Of a stretch of 64,000 nucleotides of DNA, positions 43,501-51,086 are shown in pieces. The stretch lies in assembly GCA_963734055.1 (NCBI GenBank), contig CAVTFQ010000007.1:620001-684000 (forward strand), given 5' to 3'. The DNA comes from CAIWHR01 sp963734055 (GTDB lineage: Bacteria > Pseudomonadota > Gammaproteobacteria > Burkholderiales > Casimicrobiaceae). The position numbers and the translations under genes are program-made. Under the pieces are notes generated by a model. The model had not been told where the DNA came from and made no database searches. It worked only from the letters and a program-made list of their open reading frames with translations. Position 1 is the stretch's first letter. Each line of letters starts with the position of its first letter.

Positions 43501-44690
43501 ATCGCGACATCACCGAGCGCAAGCGGATCCTCGACCAGCTCGCGGAGGCCGACCGCCGCAAGAACGAATTCCTGGCGACGATCGCGCACGAGCTGCGCAA
43601 TCCGCTGACGCCCGTGCAGAACGGCATGGAGCTGCTGAACGGGATCGGCAGCGACGCGCCGGAAGCGCGCAGGGTGCGGGCGATGATCGAGCGCAACCTC
43701 CGCCGAATGACGCGCCTCATCGACGACCTGCTCGACATTTCGCGCATCACTCACGGGCACATCGAGCTTCGCCGCGAGGCGATCGACGTCAACATCGTCG
43801 TCCGGGAAGTCGAGGCCGAGCTCCGTCCATTGGCAGAGACGTCGGGCAAGAAGATCGCGCTGCGCCTCTCTGCCGAACCCGTCTTCGTCGACGCCGATCG
43901 CATCCGGCTCGTGCAGATCGTCGAAAACCTGCTGCAGAATGCCATCAAGTACACTGACGTTGGCGGCAGGATCGAGATCGCGGTGACGCGGGACGAACGC
44001 GACGTCGTGCTGCGCGTGCGCGACAGCGGCATCGGGATCGAACAGGAGGCCCTGAAGCGCATCTGGGATCCGTTCGTCCAGATCGACACCGCGCTCGAGC
44101 ACCGCCGCGGTGGGATCGGCCTCGGCCTCACGCTCGTGCGGACGCTGGTCGATCTCCATGGCGGCTCGATATCGGCGGCGAGCGACGGACGCGGCAAGGG
44201 CAGCGAGTTCGCCGTGCGGCTTCCGCGGATCGACGAGCGGTTGGCGGGAAAGGCGGACGGCGAGAGCACCGGCGACGCCAACGCAAAGGCGCGCCCGCGG
44301 GGCCGTCGCATTCTCATCGTCGACGACAACGTCGACGCGGCCGACACGTTTGCGGCACTGCTGAAGCTCCTGGGTCACGACACGCGCACCGCGGGCGACG
44401 GCTCGTCGGCGCTGCGCGCGGCCCGCGAGTTCCGGCCCGAGGTCGTGCTTCTCGACCTGGCCTTGCCGGGGATGAACGGCTATGAAGTCGCGCGGAAGCT
44501 GCGCGAGGCACCGGAGAACGGGTCGATGCTGATCGCGGCCGTGACGGGGTACGGCGCGCCCGAGGACAGGCAGCGCTCTGCCGAGGCGGGCATGGACGTG
44601 CATTTCGTGAAGCCGCTCGACATCGATGCGCTGCAGGACGCGATCCTGCTCGCGGAGGGAGGCGGATCGCCTCCCTCGAGCGGGCGTTAG
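40518..44690 (+). CDS. CheB-CheR-PAS hybrid histidine kinase with receiver domain
   Basis: 1390 residues in one frame. Domains in order: CheB methylesterase (about 25-215; Ser37 in GIGASAGG, QHLDPKH, SGTGSDGT); CheR methyltransferase (about 225-490; GCSTGQEAYSLAMAL and CRNLLIYL); a coiled coil of N/E/L-rich heptads (about 695-770); a PAS domain (ITSTNLPMVAVGVD); a second PAS domain (about 890-1000); HisKA with His1024 in IAHELRNPLTP; HATPase (RDSGIGIEQEALKRIWDPF); and a receiver with Asp1313 (VVLLDLALPG). Such fusions are widespread but their target is usually unknown. ATG 40518 was preferred over longer starts; ribosome site weak. Confidence 0.92.
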   Translation: MNDAKSSPPGESPGAADARPAGRPGEIAFPVVGIGASAGGLEAVTQLLEALPADTGMAFVLVQHLDPKHESRLDSILAKATSMPVREATHGTVVEANRLYIIPPNATMTIADGALNLERRGEGVLHHLPVDAFFKSLAEDRQSAAIGVVLSGTGSDGTVGLEDLKAAGGITFAEDEQSAKYAGMPLSAVRSGCVDLVLPPAEIARELARIGRHPYVTSAASAADRAQLEGDEAGFRRILSLLRATFGVDFSAYRDTTVRRRMMRRMVLSVKEDLADYALVLEKDRAELDALYHDMLINVTSFFREPATFEALKTSVFPEIVKGKSAETPLRIWVPGCSTGQEAYSLAMALTEFLDDKPVSPPIQIFATDLADTSSLQRAREGHYPENIAGEVAPERLRRFFTREEGKFRVNKAIRDLCLFAKQNVAADPPFSRVDLISCRNLLIYLAPPLQRRVIPTFHYALNPGGFLLLGASEAVGASSDLFALVDREHRIYRKRDAAVRTYPHFVVEDPRPGPFARPRARELEPAGADWLREADRLVLTDYSPPGVLVNEDFQVLQFRGETDAYLKPAPGEASLNVLKMAREGLFLELRSAIAEAHVRKAEVRHRNVRVHGGEATRRIDLRVVPVRVSGRSEECFLILFEENRTGGRSHPSVSTSVDGGSAPGRIQQWLRRLSPAGGHSTPPEDTVADSLRRELASTQDYLQSVIEEQDAANEELKSANEEVLSTNEELQSTNEELETAKEELQSVNEELTTVNEQLQTRNLELSKLNDDVTNLITSTNLPMVAVGVDLRIRRVTPAAGNLFNILASDVGRPIGNLKPAVDVPDLETLIAEVIDKVSPREREVRDRDGRHHLLRIHPYRTGDNRINGAVIVLFDVEEVTSQAERLRQKAALLAMSSDAIIARDKDSIITFWNHGAERTYGWTPDEAVGRNSHLLLQKDPGGAGGEIDAMLRAHDRWQGEILHVKRDGTAIVVESRQVVDRGPGGEVSAILEINRDITERKRILDQLAEADRRKNEFLATIAHELRNPLTPVQNGMELLNGIGSDAPEARRVRAMIERNLRRMTRLIDDLLDISRITHGHIELRREAIDVNIVVREVEAELRPLAETSGKKIALRLSAEPVFVDADRIRLVQIVENLLQNAIKYTDVGGRIEIAVTRDERDVVLRVRDSGIGIEQEALKRIWDPFVQIDTALEHRRGGIGLGLTLVRTLVDLHGGSISAASDGRGKGSEFAVRLPRIDERLAGKADGESTGDANAKARPRGRRILIVDDNVDAADTFAALLKLLGHDTRTAGDGSSALRAAREFRPEVVLLDLALPGMNGYEVARKLREAPENGSMLIAAVTGYGAPEDRQRSAEAGMDVHFVKPLDIDALQDAILLAEGGGSPPSSGR

Positions 44691-44710
44691 GCGTTCGTCG
44701 GACCCGAGGA

Positions 44711-44734
44711 AAGGGCGGCGTCAGGACCGCCCTT
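44711..44734. terminator. Bidirectional hairpin between convergent genes
   Basis: Perfect 8-bp stem AAGGGCGG/CCGCCCTT with an 8-base loop in the 73-base gap between the kinase (plus) and the lipoprotein (minus) genes. The stem ends in AA/TT on both strands, as in factor-independent terminators, with short T-runs only. Confidence 0.6.
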
Positions 44735-44763
44735 CGTGCACCGCGGGAAAGTGCGTCCTTCGA

Positions 44764-45540
44764 CTAGTGCGCCTTCGGCGACTGGGTCGAGTTCGACTCG
44801 GTGTTGCGGTCGGCAGACGCCGTCTGCTCGGACGAACCCGCCGCGCCTACCGTCGTCGATGCCGCGGAACCCGTCGTGCTCGATTCCGCGGGCTGGGTGA
44901 TCCCGAGCGCAGTGATCGTCTGCGCGTCGATGTGCCCGTTCGCCTCCAGGCCGTGATCGTCCTGGAACTTCTTGAGCGCCGCCGCCGTCTTCGGGCCCCA
45001 GATGCCGTCGACCGGGCCGGCATTGTAGCCCTGGTCGTTCAGCGACTGCTGGACTTGGCGCAGGTACTCGTCCCGCGCCATCATCTTTGTGCCCTGCGCA
45101 TTGCTCCCGCTCGACGGGTTGTTCATCCCGACGGAGCTGTTCTGAGCGCTGCTCTTGCTCGTGTCGGTCGAACTGGCAGTACTCGAGTTAGTGCCCGAGG
45201 TGCCGCCGCTGGCCATCTCGGAATTGCGGGTGGCGCTCGAGCTCGACGACGGCGTCGTGCGGCTCGACGCGTAGTTGCTGCCCGAGCTGGACGTGCTGCT
45301 GCTCCCGGACGGCGCGCTCGTCGAATCCGACTTCGCAAGCTCGTGTCCCGCGGCTCCGCCGATCGCACCGCCCGCCACCGCCCCGACCGGGCCACCAACG
45401 ACAGCACCTCCGACCGCGCCCGACGCGGCGCCGACGGTCGTCGCCTGTTCCTTCTTGGTCATACTGTCCCACGTCGAGCACCCGGCGAGCGCAACGATCG
45501 CGAGCGCGATGGCACTTCTCCTGAAAGCTGTCGATGTCAT
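44764..45540 (-). CDS. Glycine-zipper lipoprotein with peptidoglycan-binding domain
   Basis: 258 residues. Lipobox LAGC at about residue 21, a glycine-zipper segment (about 35-70, with GAVGGAVVGGPVGAVAGG), a long Ser/Thr/Asn-rich linker (about 70-150), a peptidoglycan-binding_1 domain (QVQQSLNDQGYNAGPVDGIW, then KTAAALKKFQDDHGL), and an Ser/Thr-rich tail. Probably outer-membrane lipoprotein attached to murein; the helix-pair zipper may insert in or oligomerise at the membrane. The linker is unlikely to be folded. Confidence 0.82.
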   Translation of the reverse strand: MTSTAFRRSAIALAIVALAGCSTWDSMTKKEQATTVGAASGAVGGAVVGGPVGAVAGGAIGGAAGHELAKSDSTSAPSGSSSTSSSGSNYASSRTTPSSSSSATRNSEMASGGTSGTNSSTASSTDTSKSSAQNSSVGMNNPSSGSNAQGTKMMARDEYLRQVQQSLNDQGYNAGPVDGIWGPKTAAALKKFQDDHGLEANGHIDAQTITALGITQPAESSTTGSAASTTVGAAGSSEQTASADRNTESNSTQSPKAH

Positions 45541-46016
45541 GAGAATCTCCTTTCCTCATCGCTGTCGGCCCGCCCCATGCGGCCGCGCTGCAGGACGGGC
45601 ACGGCGCGGGGAAGACCTCTGCCGCTCGTCCTGATCCTTTGCTACAGATGGAAAGGTACGCACCCCGGGCCGCCGCGGTTAGCCGTCGCGGTCCGATGTT
45701 CGTGTAGGACGACGGGCATGGAAGTCCCCGCGTCGAGGAGTCCTACAAGAACAGGAGAAGACTGCCGATAGCGCCGACGAGTTTTAGCGTCCGTAACTGC
45801 GAATGCGGTTGCCGCGCGTGGCGGCCACGCGACCGTTCGTTCCTCCCATCACGACCGGACGTGGCGCTGCGCCGGTTGGTTGTGCCCGGTGTCACCGCTT
45901 TTGGGCGGTCTGCGCCCGCCATCCTGCGCCGATTGACGTGTGTCAACGGCCATCGGGACGATCCGGGCGATCATGCCCCCAGTGCCGCAGCAACCCGCGG
46001 CGTCAAGGTCTCATGA
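45541..46016. other. Intergenic region upstream of the hydrogenase operon
   Basis: 476 bases between the minus-strand lipoprotein and hoxF. Contains the FNR-like operator at 45933-45946. Short open frames here (for example 45743-45946 minus) overlap the operator and look non-coding. A promoter for hox genes is expected near the operator, but no confident -10/-35 was found. Confidence 0.55.
45933..45946. promoter_or_regulatory. FNR/CRP-family-like operator before hoxF
   Basis: TTGACGTGTGTCAA, a perfect palindrome of half sites TTGAC and GTCAA with four bases between them, 70 bp before the hoxF ATG. This fits a class II-like position for FNR/FixK/Anr-type activators. Confidence 0.7.
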
Positions 46017-47801
46017 ATGCCCCTCGACGAAGCGGTCCGCAAATCCGTCGACCGCCATGGGCGGAACCCCGACCACCTCCTCGCGATCCTGCGTGACGTC
46101 CAGGTCACGGCCGGGGCGCTCGCACCGGCGGTGGTCGATGCGGTCGCGGCGGCGCTCGCGGTCCCGCGCGCACAGATCGAGGCGACCGCAACGTTCTACC
46201 ACCTGCTGCACACGCGGCCGCACGGCACGTACGAGATCCTGTTCTCCGACAACGTGATCGACCACATGCAGGGCGGCGCGGAGATGATGGCCTATCTCTG
46301 CGACCGGATGTGGCTCGAGCCGGGCAAAGTGTCCGAGGACGGCCTCGTCTACGTCGACCGCACCTCCGACATCGGCCTCGGCGACCAGGGGCCCGCGGCG
46401 CTCGTGAACGGGCTGCCGCTGCCCGGGCTCGATCGCACGCGGCTCGACCTGGTTGCGGGCCTGATCCGGAACCGGAAGCCGCTGCCGGACTGGCCCCCGA
46501 CGCTGTTCGAGGTCGCGCTGAACGTCCGCCGCACGGACGCATTGCTCGCCGCTGAGGACGATTCACTCCCCGTGCAACGCGCCGCCGCTCTGGGCGGCGA
46601 CGGGGTCATTGCCGAACTCGAGGCTTCGAGCCTGCGCGGACGCGGCGGCGCGGGCTTCCGCACGGCGATCAAGTGGGCGGCGTGCCGGCAGGCGCCAGGC
46701 GACGCCCGCTACGTCGTCTGCAACGCCGACGAAGGCGAGCCGGGAACGTTCAAGGACCGCGTGCTGCTGCAGGGCTACGCGGACCTCGTGTTCGCCGGGA
46801 TGACGGTGGCGGGGCGGGCGATCGGGGCGAGCCGCGGCATCCTCTACCTGCGCGGGGAATATGTCTATCTGGTCCCTGCGCTCGAGCGCACGCTCCGGAC
46901 GCGGCGCGAGCGGCGCCTGCTCGGAGGGGCCATCGCGGGCGCCCGCGATTTCGACTTCGACATCGAGATTCGCCTCGGCGCCGGCGCTTACGTCTGCGGC
47001 GAGGAATCCGCGCTCCTCGAATCGATGGAGGGTCGGCCGGGGCGCCCGCGCAACCGCCCCCCGTATCCGGTCACGCACGGATACCGTGGCCAACCGACGA
47101 TCGTCAACAACGTCGAGACCTTTGCCTGCGCGGCGAAGATCGTCGCTCGCGGCGGCGCATGGTTCTCGACGCTCGGGACGGGGGAATCGACGGGCACCAA
47201 GCTGCACGCGGTCTCCGGCGATTGCGAGCGCCCGGGCGTGTACGAGTTTCCGTTCGGTGTCTCCGTCCGCGATGTGCTTGCGGCCGCGGGAGCGCCCAAC
47301 GCGGTCGCGGTGCAGGTCGGCGGGCCATCGGGCACGTGCCTCTCCTGGCGCGAATTCGACCGCCGCCTCGCCTTCGAGGACGTGCCCACCGCGGGCGCTT
47401 TCATGGTGTTCGGGCGCCAGCGGGACCTCTTCGACGTCGCGCGCAACTTCACCCACTTCTTCGCCCACGAGAGCTGCGGCTTCTGCACGCCGTGCCGCGT
47501 GGGAACCTCCCTCCTCAAGAACCACATGGACAAGCTGGCGGCGGGGAAGGGCAGCGCGTACGACCTGACGCAGATGCGGCGGCTCATGCACATCATGCTC
47601 TCGATGAGCCACTGCGGGCTCGGGCACACCGCGGCGAAGTCGGTCGTCGAGACGATGGAGAAGTTCCCCGACGCCTACGAGAGGCGGCTCCTGCGCCTCG
47701 ATTACACGCCTGCGTTCGATCTCGATCGCGCGCTCGGCACCGCGCGCCTCATCACCGGCCGCGACGATCCGTGGGCGCACATCGCGGACGCCCGGACATG
47801 A
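46017..47801 (+). CDS. hoxF: NAD-reducing [NiFe]-hydrogenase diaphorase subunit HoxF
   Basis: 594 residues, the FMN/NAD-binding subunit. The N-terminal 150 residues are a NuoE-like domain (TATFYHLLHTRPHGTY) in which the usual four [2Fe-2S] cysteines are missing. The NuoF-like part follows: GRGGAGFRTAIKW (NAD/FMN site), NADEGEPGTFKDR, GAGAYVCGEESALLESMEG (FMN site), and the [4Fe-4S] cluster motif ESCGFCTPCRVGT with a later CGLG. It passes electrons from the hydrogenase module to NAD+. First gene of hoxFUYHW. ATG 46017 is preferred; weak ribosome site. Family: group 3d bidirectional or soluble hydrogenases. Confidence 0.93.
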   Translation: MPLDEAVRKSVDRHGRNPDHLLAILRDVQVTAGALAPAVVDAVAAALAVPRAQIEATATFYHLLHTRPHGTYEILFSDNVIDHMQGGAEMMAYLCDRMWLEPGKVSEDGLVYVDRTSDIGLGDQGPAALVNGLPLPGLDRTRLDLVAGLIRNRKPLPDWPPTLFEVALNVRRTDALLAAEDDSLPVQRAAALGGDGVIAELEASSLRGRGGAGFRTAIKWAACRQAPGDARYVVCNADEGEPGTFKDRVLLQGYADLVFAGMTVAGRAIGASRGILYLRGEYVYLVPALERTLRTRRERRLLGGAIAGARDFDFDIEIRLGAGAYVCGEESALLESMEGRPGRPRNRPPYPVTHGYRGQPTIVNNVETFACAAKIVARGGAWFSTLGTGESTGTKLHAVSGDCERPGVYEFPFGVSVRDVLAAAGAPNAVAVQVGGPSGTCLSWREFDRRLAFEDVPTAGAFMVFGRQRDLFDVARNFTHFFAHESCGFCTPCRVGTSLLKNHMDKLAAGKGSAYDLTQMRRLMHIMLSMSHCGLGHTAAKSVVETMEKFPDAYERRLLRLDYTPAFDLDRALGTARLITGRDDPWAHIADART

Positions 47802-48535
47802 CCGAACGCGCGACGTTCTCGCTCGACGGCCGGGCGATACCCTTCGTCGAGGGCGAATCGGTGATCGACGCCGCGGCCGCAGCGGGCGTCTACATCCCTC
47901 ACCTCTGCCACCGGCCCGGATTCGCGCCGCACGGAAGCTGCAAGCTCTGCACGGTCAACGTCGACGGCCGGCCGATGGCGTCTTGCACGACCCCGGCGCG
48001 CGCGGGCATGGTCGTCGAGAACGACACGCCGGCGCTGAACGAGGATCGCCGAGCGCTCGTCGAGCTCCTGTTCGTCGAAGGCAACCACATCTGCCCCGCC
48101 TGCGAGAAGACCGGCGCCTGTGACCTCCAGGCGGTCGGCTATCACCTCGGCGTGACGGCGCTCCGGTTCGACCACTTCTTTCCACCGCGCGACCTCGACG
48201 CGTCGCACCCGGACGTTCTTCTCGACCGCAACCGCTGCATCCTCTGCGCGCTGTGCGTGCGGGCGAGCCGCGACGTCGATCACAAGAACGTCTTCGAGAT
48301 CGCAGGTCGCGGCATCAATTCAAGGCTCGTCGTCAACGCGGCGTCGGGACGTCTCGGCGACACGGACCTCGCCGTCGACGATGCCGCCGTGCGCGTCTGT
48401 CCCGTCGGGGCGATCCTCGTCAAGCGCGAGGCGTACCTGGTGCCGATCGGGAGCCGCCGCTACGATGTTCACCCGATCGCCGAAGTGGCGGTGAGCGAGG
48501 CGCGCAGGCGGGAAAGAGGAGGCGAGGGTGGCTGA
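47798..48535 (+). CDS. hoxU: NAD-reducing hydrogenase diaphorase small subunit HoxU
   Basis: 245 residues. [2Fe-2S] motif with CHRPGFAPHGSCKLC and a further Cys at SCTTPA; a NuoG-like [4Fe-4S] ligand set in HICPACEKTGACDLQ; and a ferredoxin-like CILCALCVRASRDVDH with CPVGAILV. It carries electrons between HoxY and HoxF. Its ATG overlaps the hoxF stop (ATGA, 47798-47801) and its end overlaps hoxY by 8 bases. Confidence 0.94.
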   Translation: MTERATFSLDGRAIPFVEGESVIDAAAAAGVYIPHLCHRPGFAPHGSCKLCTVNVDGRPMASCTTPARAGMVVENDTPALNEDRRALVELLFVEGNHICPACEKTGACDLQAVGYHLGVTALRFDHFFPPRDLDASHPDVLLDRNRCILCALCVRASRDVDHKNVFEIAGRGINSRLVVNAASGRLGDTDLAVDDAAVRVCPVGAILVKREAYLVPIGSRRYDVHPIAEVAVSEARRRERGGEGG

Positions 48536-49070
48536 ACGCAAGCTCCGCATCGCGACGACGTCGCTTGCCGGCTGCTTCGGCTGCCACATGTCGCTCCTCG
48601 ACCTCGACGAGCGACTCCTCGAGCTCGCGCCGCACATCGAGATCGACCGCTCGCCGCTGACCGATATCAAGCGCTGCGGGCCGTGCGACGTCGGGCTCGT
48701 CGAGGGGGGCGTCTGCAACGCGGAGAACGTGCACGTCCTTCGCGAGTTCCGAAGGAACTGCCGCATCCTGGTCGCGGTGGGTGCCTGCGCGATCACCGGC
48801 GGGGTGCCGGCGATGCGCAACAACCTCGACCTCTGGGACTGCTTCCAGGAGGTCTACCAGTACGAACCCGGGACGGCCGGGAGGACGATCCCGAACGACC
48901 CCGAGCTGCCGCTGCCGTTCGACCAGGTGCGGCCCATCTACGAAGTCGTCCGCGTCGATTACTACCTCCCCGGATGTCCGCCGCCCGCCGACGCGTTCTG
49001 GCAGCTCCTGACCGATCTCGTCGCCGGCCGCGAACCGAAGCTCGAGCCGGCGATGATCCGCTACGACTGA
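48528..49070 (+). CDS. hoxY: NAD-reducing hydrogenase small subunit HoxY
   Basis: 180 residues. All proximal [4Fe-4S] ligands are visible: CFGCHMSLLDLD, GACAITGGVPAMRN and PGCPPPADAFW, plus the early GPCDVGLVEGG motif. It is the short form typical for group 3d, lacking extra clusters of membrane hydrogenases. GTG 48528 follows GGAGGCGAGG. It couples the active site in HoxH to HoxU. Confidence 0.94.
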   Translation: MAERKLRIATTSLAGCFGCHMSLLDLDERLLELAPHIEIDRSPLTDIKRCGPCDVGLVEGGVCNAENVHVLREFRRNCRILVAVGACAITGGVPAMRNNLDLWDCFQEVYQYEPGTAGRTIPNDPELPLPFDQVRPIYEVVRVDYYLPGCPPPADAFWQLLTDLVAGREPKLEPAMIRYD

Positions 49071-49078
49071 GGCCATCC

Positions 49079-50572
49079 TTGGGTGATCTTCTGCACGCTC
49101 TCATCGCCGACGCGCCGCTGCGTCGGGTCGTCATCGAGCCCGTGAGCCGCGTCGAGGGCCACGGCAAGGTGACGCTCTTGCTCGACGAAGACAACCGCGT
49201 CCGGCAGGCGCGGCTCCACATCGTCGAGTTCCGCGGCTTCGAGAAGTTCGTCCAGGGCCGCCCCTACGGCGAGGTGCCGGTGCTCGTCCAGCGGCTATGC
49301 GGCATCTGCCCGGTCTCGCATCACTTGGCCGCATCGAAGGCCATGGACATGATCGTCGGCGCGACCGAGCTGACGCCAACGGCCGAGGCGATGCGCCGCC
49401 TGCTCCACTACGGCCAGATCCTGCAGTCGCACGCGCTGCACTTCTTCCACCTGTGCTCGCCCGACCTGCTGTTCGGCTTCGACGCAGCGGCCGAGCGGAG
49501 GAACATCTTCGCCGTCGCCGCGGCGCACCCGGAGCTCGCGAGGAAGGGCGTGCTGCTGCGCAAGTTCGGGCAGGAGGTGATCCGGGTCACCTCGGGGAAG
49601 CGCATTCACGGCAGTTGCGCCGTGCCCGGCGGGGTGAACAAGCACCTGACGGCGGCCGAGCGCGACTACCTGCTCGCCGACATCGAGCGGACGATCGCCT
49701 GGTCGCGGGAGGCGGTCGGCATCGTGAAGCGCCTCTACGCCGAGCACAGGGAACGCTACAACGCATTTGGCCGGTTCGAGTCCTCTTTCGTGAGCCTGGT
49801 CGACGACAACGGCGGCCTCGACTTCTACCATGGCGGCCTCCGCGCGCGCGACCGCTCGGGCGCCGTACTGTTCGACCACGTCGACTACGCGAGCTACTGG
49901 GACGTGATCTTCGAGGAGACGCGCACCTGGTCGTACATGAAGTTCCCCTACCTGCGGGCACTCGGCCCCGAGGCCGGCTGGTACCGCGTCGGCCCGCTCG
50001 CCCGCATCAACAACTGCGACGCGATCCCGACGCCGCTCGCCGAAGCGGAGCGGCTTGCGTTCCTCTCGTTCGACGGCGGCAGCGCGACGCAGGCGAACCT
50101 CGCCTACCACTGGGCGCGGATGATCGAGATGCTGCACGCGGCGGAGGGACTCCGCGAGCTACTGCACGACCCGGCTCTGCTCGAAGGCGAGCTCGTCGTC
50201 CGCGGAACGCCGGCGCTGCGCGGCGTCGGCGTGATCGAGGCGCCGCGCGGGACGCTGATCCATCACTACCGGGTGAACGAGGACGACCAGATCGTCCGTG
50301 CGAACCTGATCGTTTCCACGACGCACAACAACCAGGCGATGAACGAGGCCGTGCAGCGCGTCGCGCTGCAATACCTGGACGGCGCCGAGGTGACGGAGCC
50401 TCTGCTCAATCACATCGAGGTGGCGATCCGCGCCTACGACCCGTGCCTGTCGTGCGCGACCCACGCGCTCGGGCAGATGCCGCTCGAGGTCGAGCTCCTG
50501 GGCCCCGACGGCGGCCGTCTCGACGCCCTCGCGCGCGACGCGGATGGCACCCTGCGGCGGCCCCCCGGATGA
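49079..50572 (+). CDS. hoxH: NAD-reducing hydrogenase large subunit HoxH
   Basis: 497 residues if started at TTG 49079, the only start that suits the family beginning (RRVVIEPVSRVEGHGKV at residue 15) and it has GAG-G upstream; no ATG is available nearby. Ni-Fe ligands: Cys74 and Cys77 in RLCGICPVSHH and Cys456 and Cys459 in DPCLSCATH. About 35 residues follow His462; maturation cleaves there, so the extension (ALGQMPLEVELL...) is removed by HoxW. The subunit splits H2. Its stop overlaps hoxW. Confidence 0.9.
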   Translation: MGDLLHALIADAPLRRVVIEPVSRVEGHGKVTLLLDEDNRVRQARLHIVEFRGFEKFVQGRPYGEVPVLVQRLCGICPVSHHLAASKAMDMIVGATELTPTAEAMRRLLHYGQILQSHALHFFHLCSPDLLFGFDAAAERRNIFAVAAAHPELARKGVLLRKFGQEVIRVTSGKRIHGSCAVPGGVNKHLTAAERDYLLADIERTIAWSREAVGIVKRLYAEHRERYNAFGRFESSFVSLVDDNGGLDFYHGGLRARDRSGAVLFDHVDYASYWDVIFEETRTWSYMKFPYLRALGPEAGWYRVGPLARINNCDAIPTPLAEAERLAFLSFDGGSATQANLAYHWARMIEMLHAAEGLRELLHDPALLEGELVVRGTPALRGVGVIEAPRGTLIHHYRVNEDDQIVRANLIVSTTHNNQAMNEAVQRVALQYLDGAEVTEPLLNHIEVAIRAYDPCLSCATHALGQMPLEVELLGPDGGRLDALARDADGTLRRPPG

Positions 50573-51051
50573 GCCGCATCGTCATCCTCGCGTGGGGTAA
50601 CCCGAGCCGGGGCGACGACGGTCTCGGCCCGGCGCTGGCCGCGCGCGTTGGGTCCCTGGCGGCTGGCAGTCGACACGACATTCGCGTCGAAACCGATTTT
50701 CAGCTCCAGCCCGAGCACGCGACGGATCTCGTGGACTGCGACACAGCGATCTTCGTCGACGCTGCGGTCGATGCGGCAGAGCCCTTCGACTTCCGGTGCG
50801 TGACCGCGGCGCGGGACCGGACGTTCACCTCGCACGCCATGAGCCCGTCCGCCGTCCTCGCCGCCTACCGCGATGCGTTCGGCGCGGAGCCCCCGCCCGC
50901 CTACGTGCTCGCGATCCGGGGCGAGGCCTTCGAGCTCGGCACGGGACTGTCGCCCGCCGCGGCGATCCGGCTCGACGCCGCGGCGGCGCTCCTCGAGTCG
51001 GTGCTCGCTGCGTCCGACGCGGGTGTTACGGCGGCGCGCGCGGCACGCTAA
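50569..51051 (+). CDS. hoxW: Hydrogenase maturation endopeptidase HoxW
   Basis: 160 residues of the HyaD/HoxW family. Opens MSRIVILAWGNPSRGDDGLG, with the nickel-binding residues Asp (near 17), Asp (in FVDAAVDAAEPFDF) and His (FTSHAMSPSAVL). It cuts the C-terminal tail of HoxH after nickel insertion. Coupled to hoxH (ATGA, 50569-50572). Accessory hyp genes for nickel and cyanide-group insertion are not in this window. Confidence 0.9.
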   Translation: MSRIVILAWGNPSRGDDGLGPALAARVGSLAAGSRHDIRVETDFQLQPEHATDLVDCDTAIFVDAAVDAAEPFDFRCVTAARDRTFTSHAMSPSAVLAAYRDAFGAEPPPAYVLAIRGEAFELGTGLSPAAAIRLDAAAALLESVLAASDAGVTAARAAR

Positions 51052-51086
51052 ACTCGCGGCGCGTGCCCCGACGCTCCGGAGGTTCC

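Noticed and set aside
45743..45946. Small minus-strand frame (67 codons) upstream of hoxF
   Set aside because: Its start overlaps the FNR-like operator and there is no ribosome site; more likely regulatory DNA.
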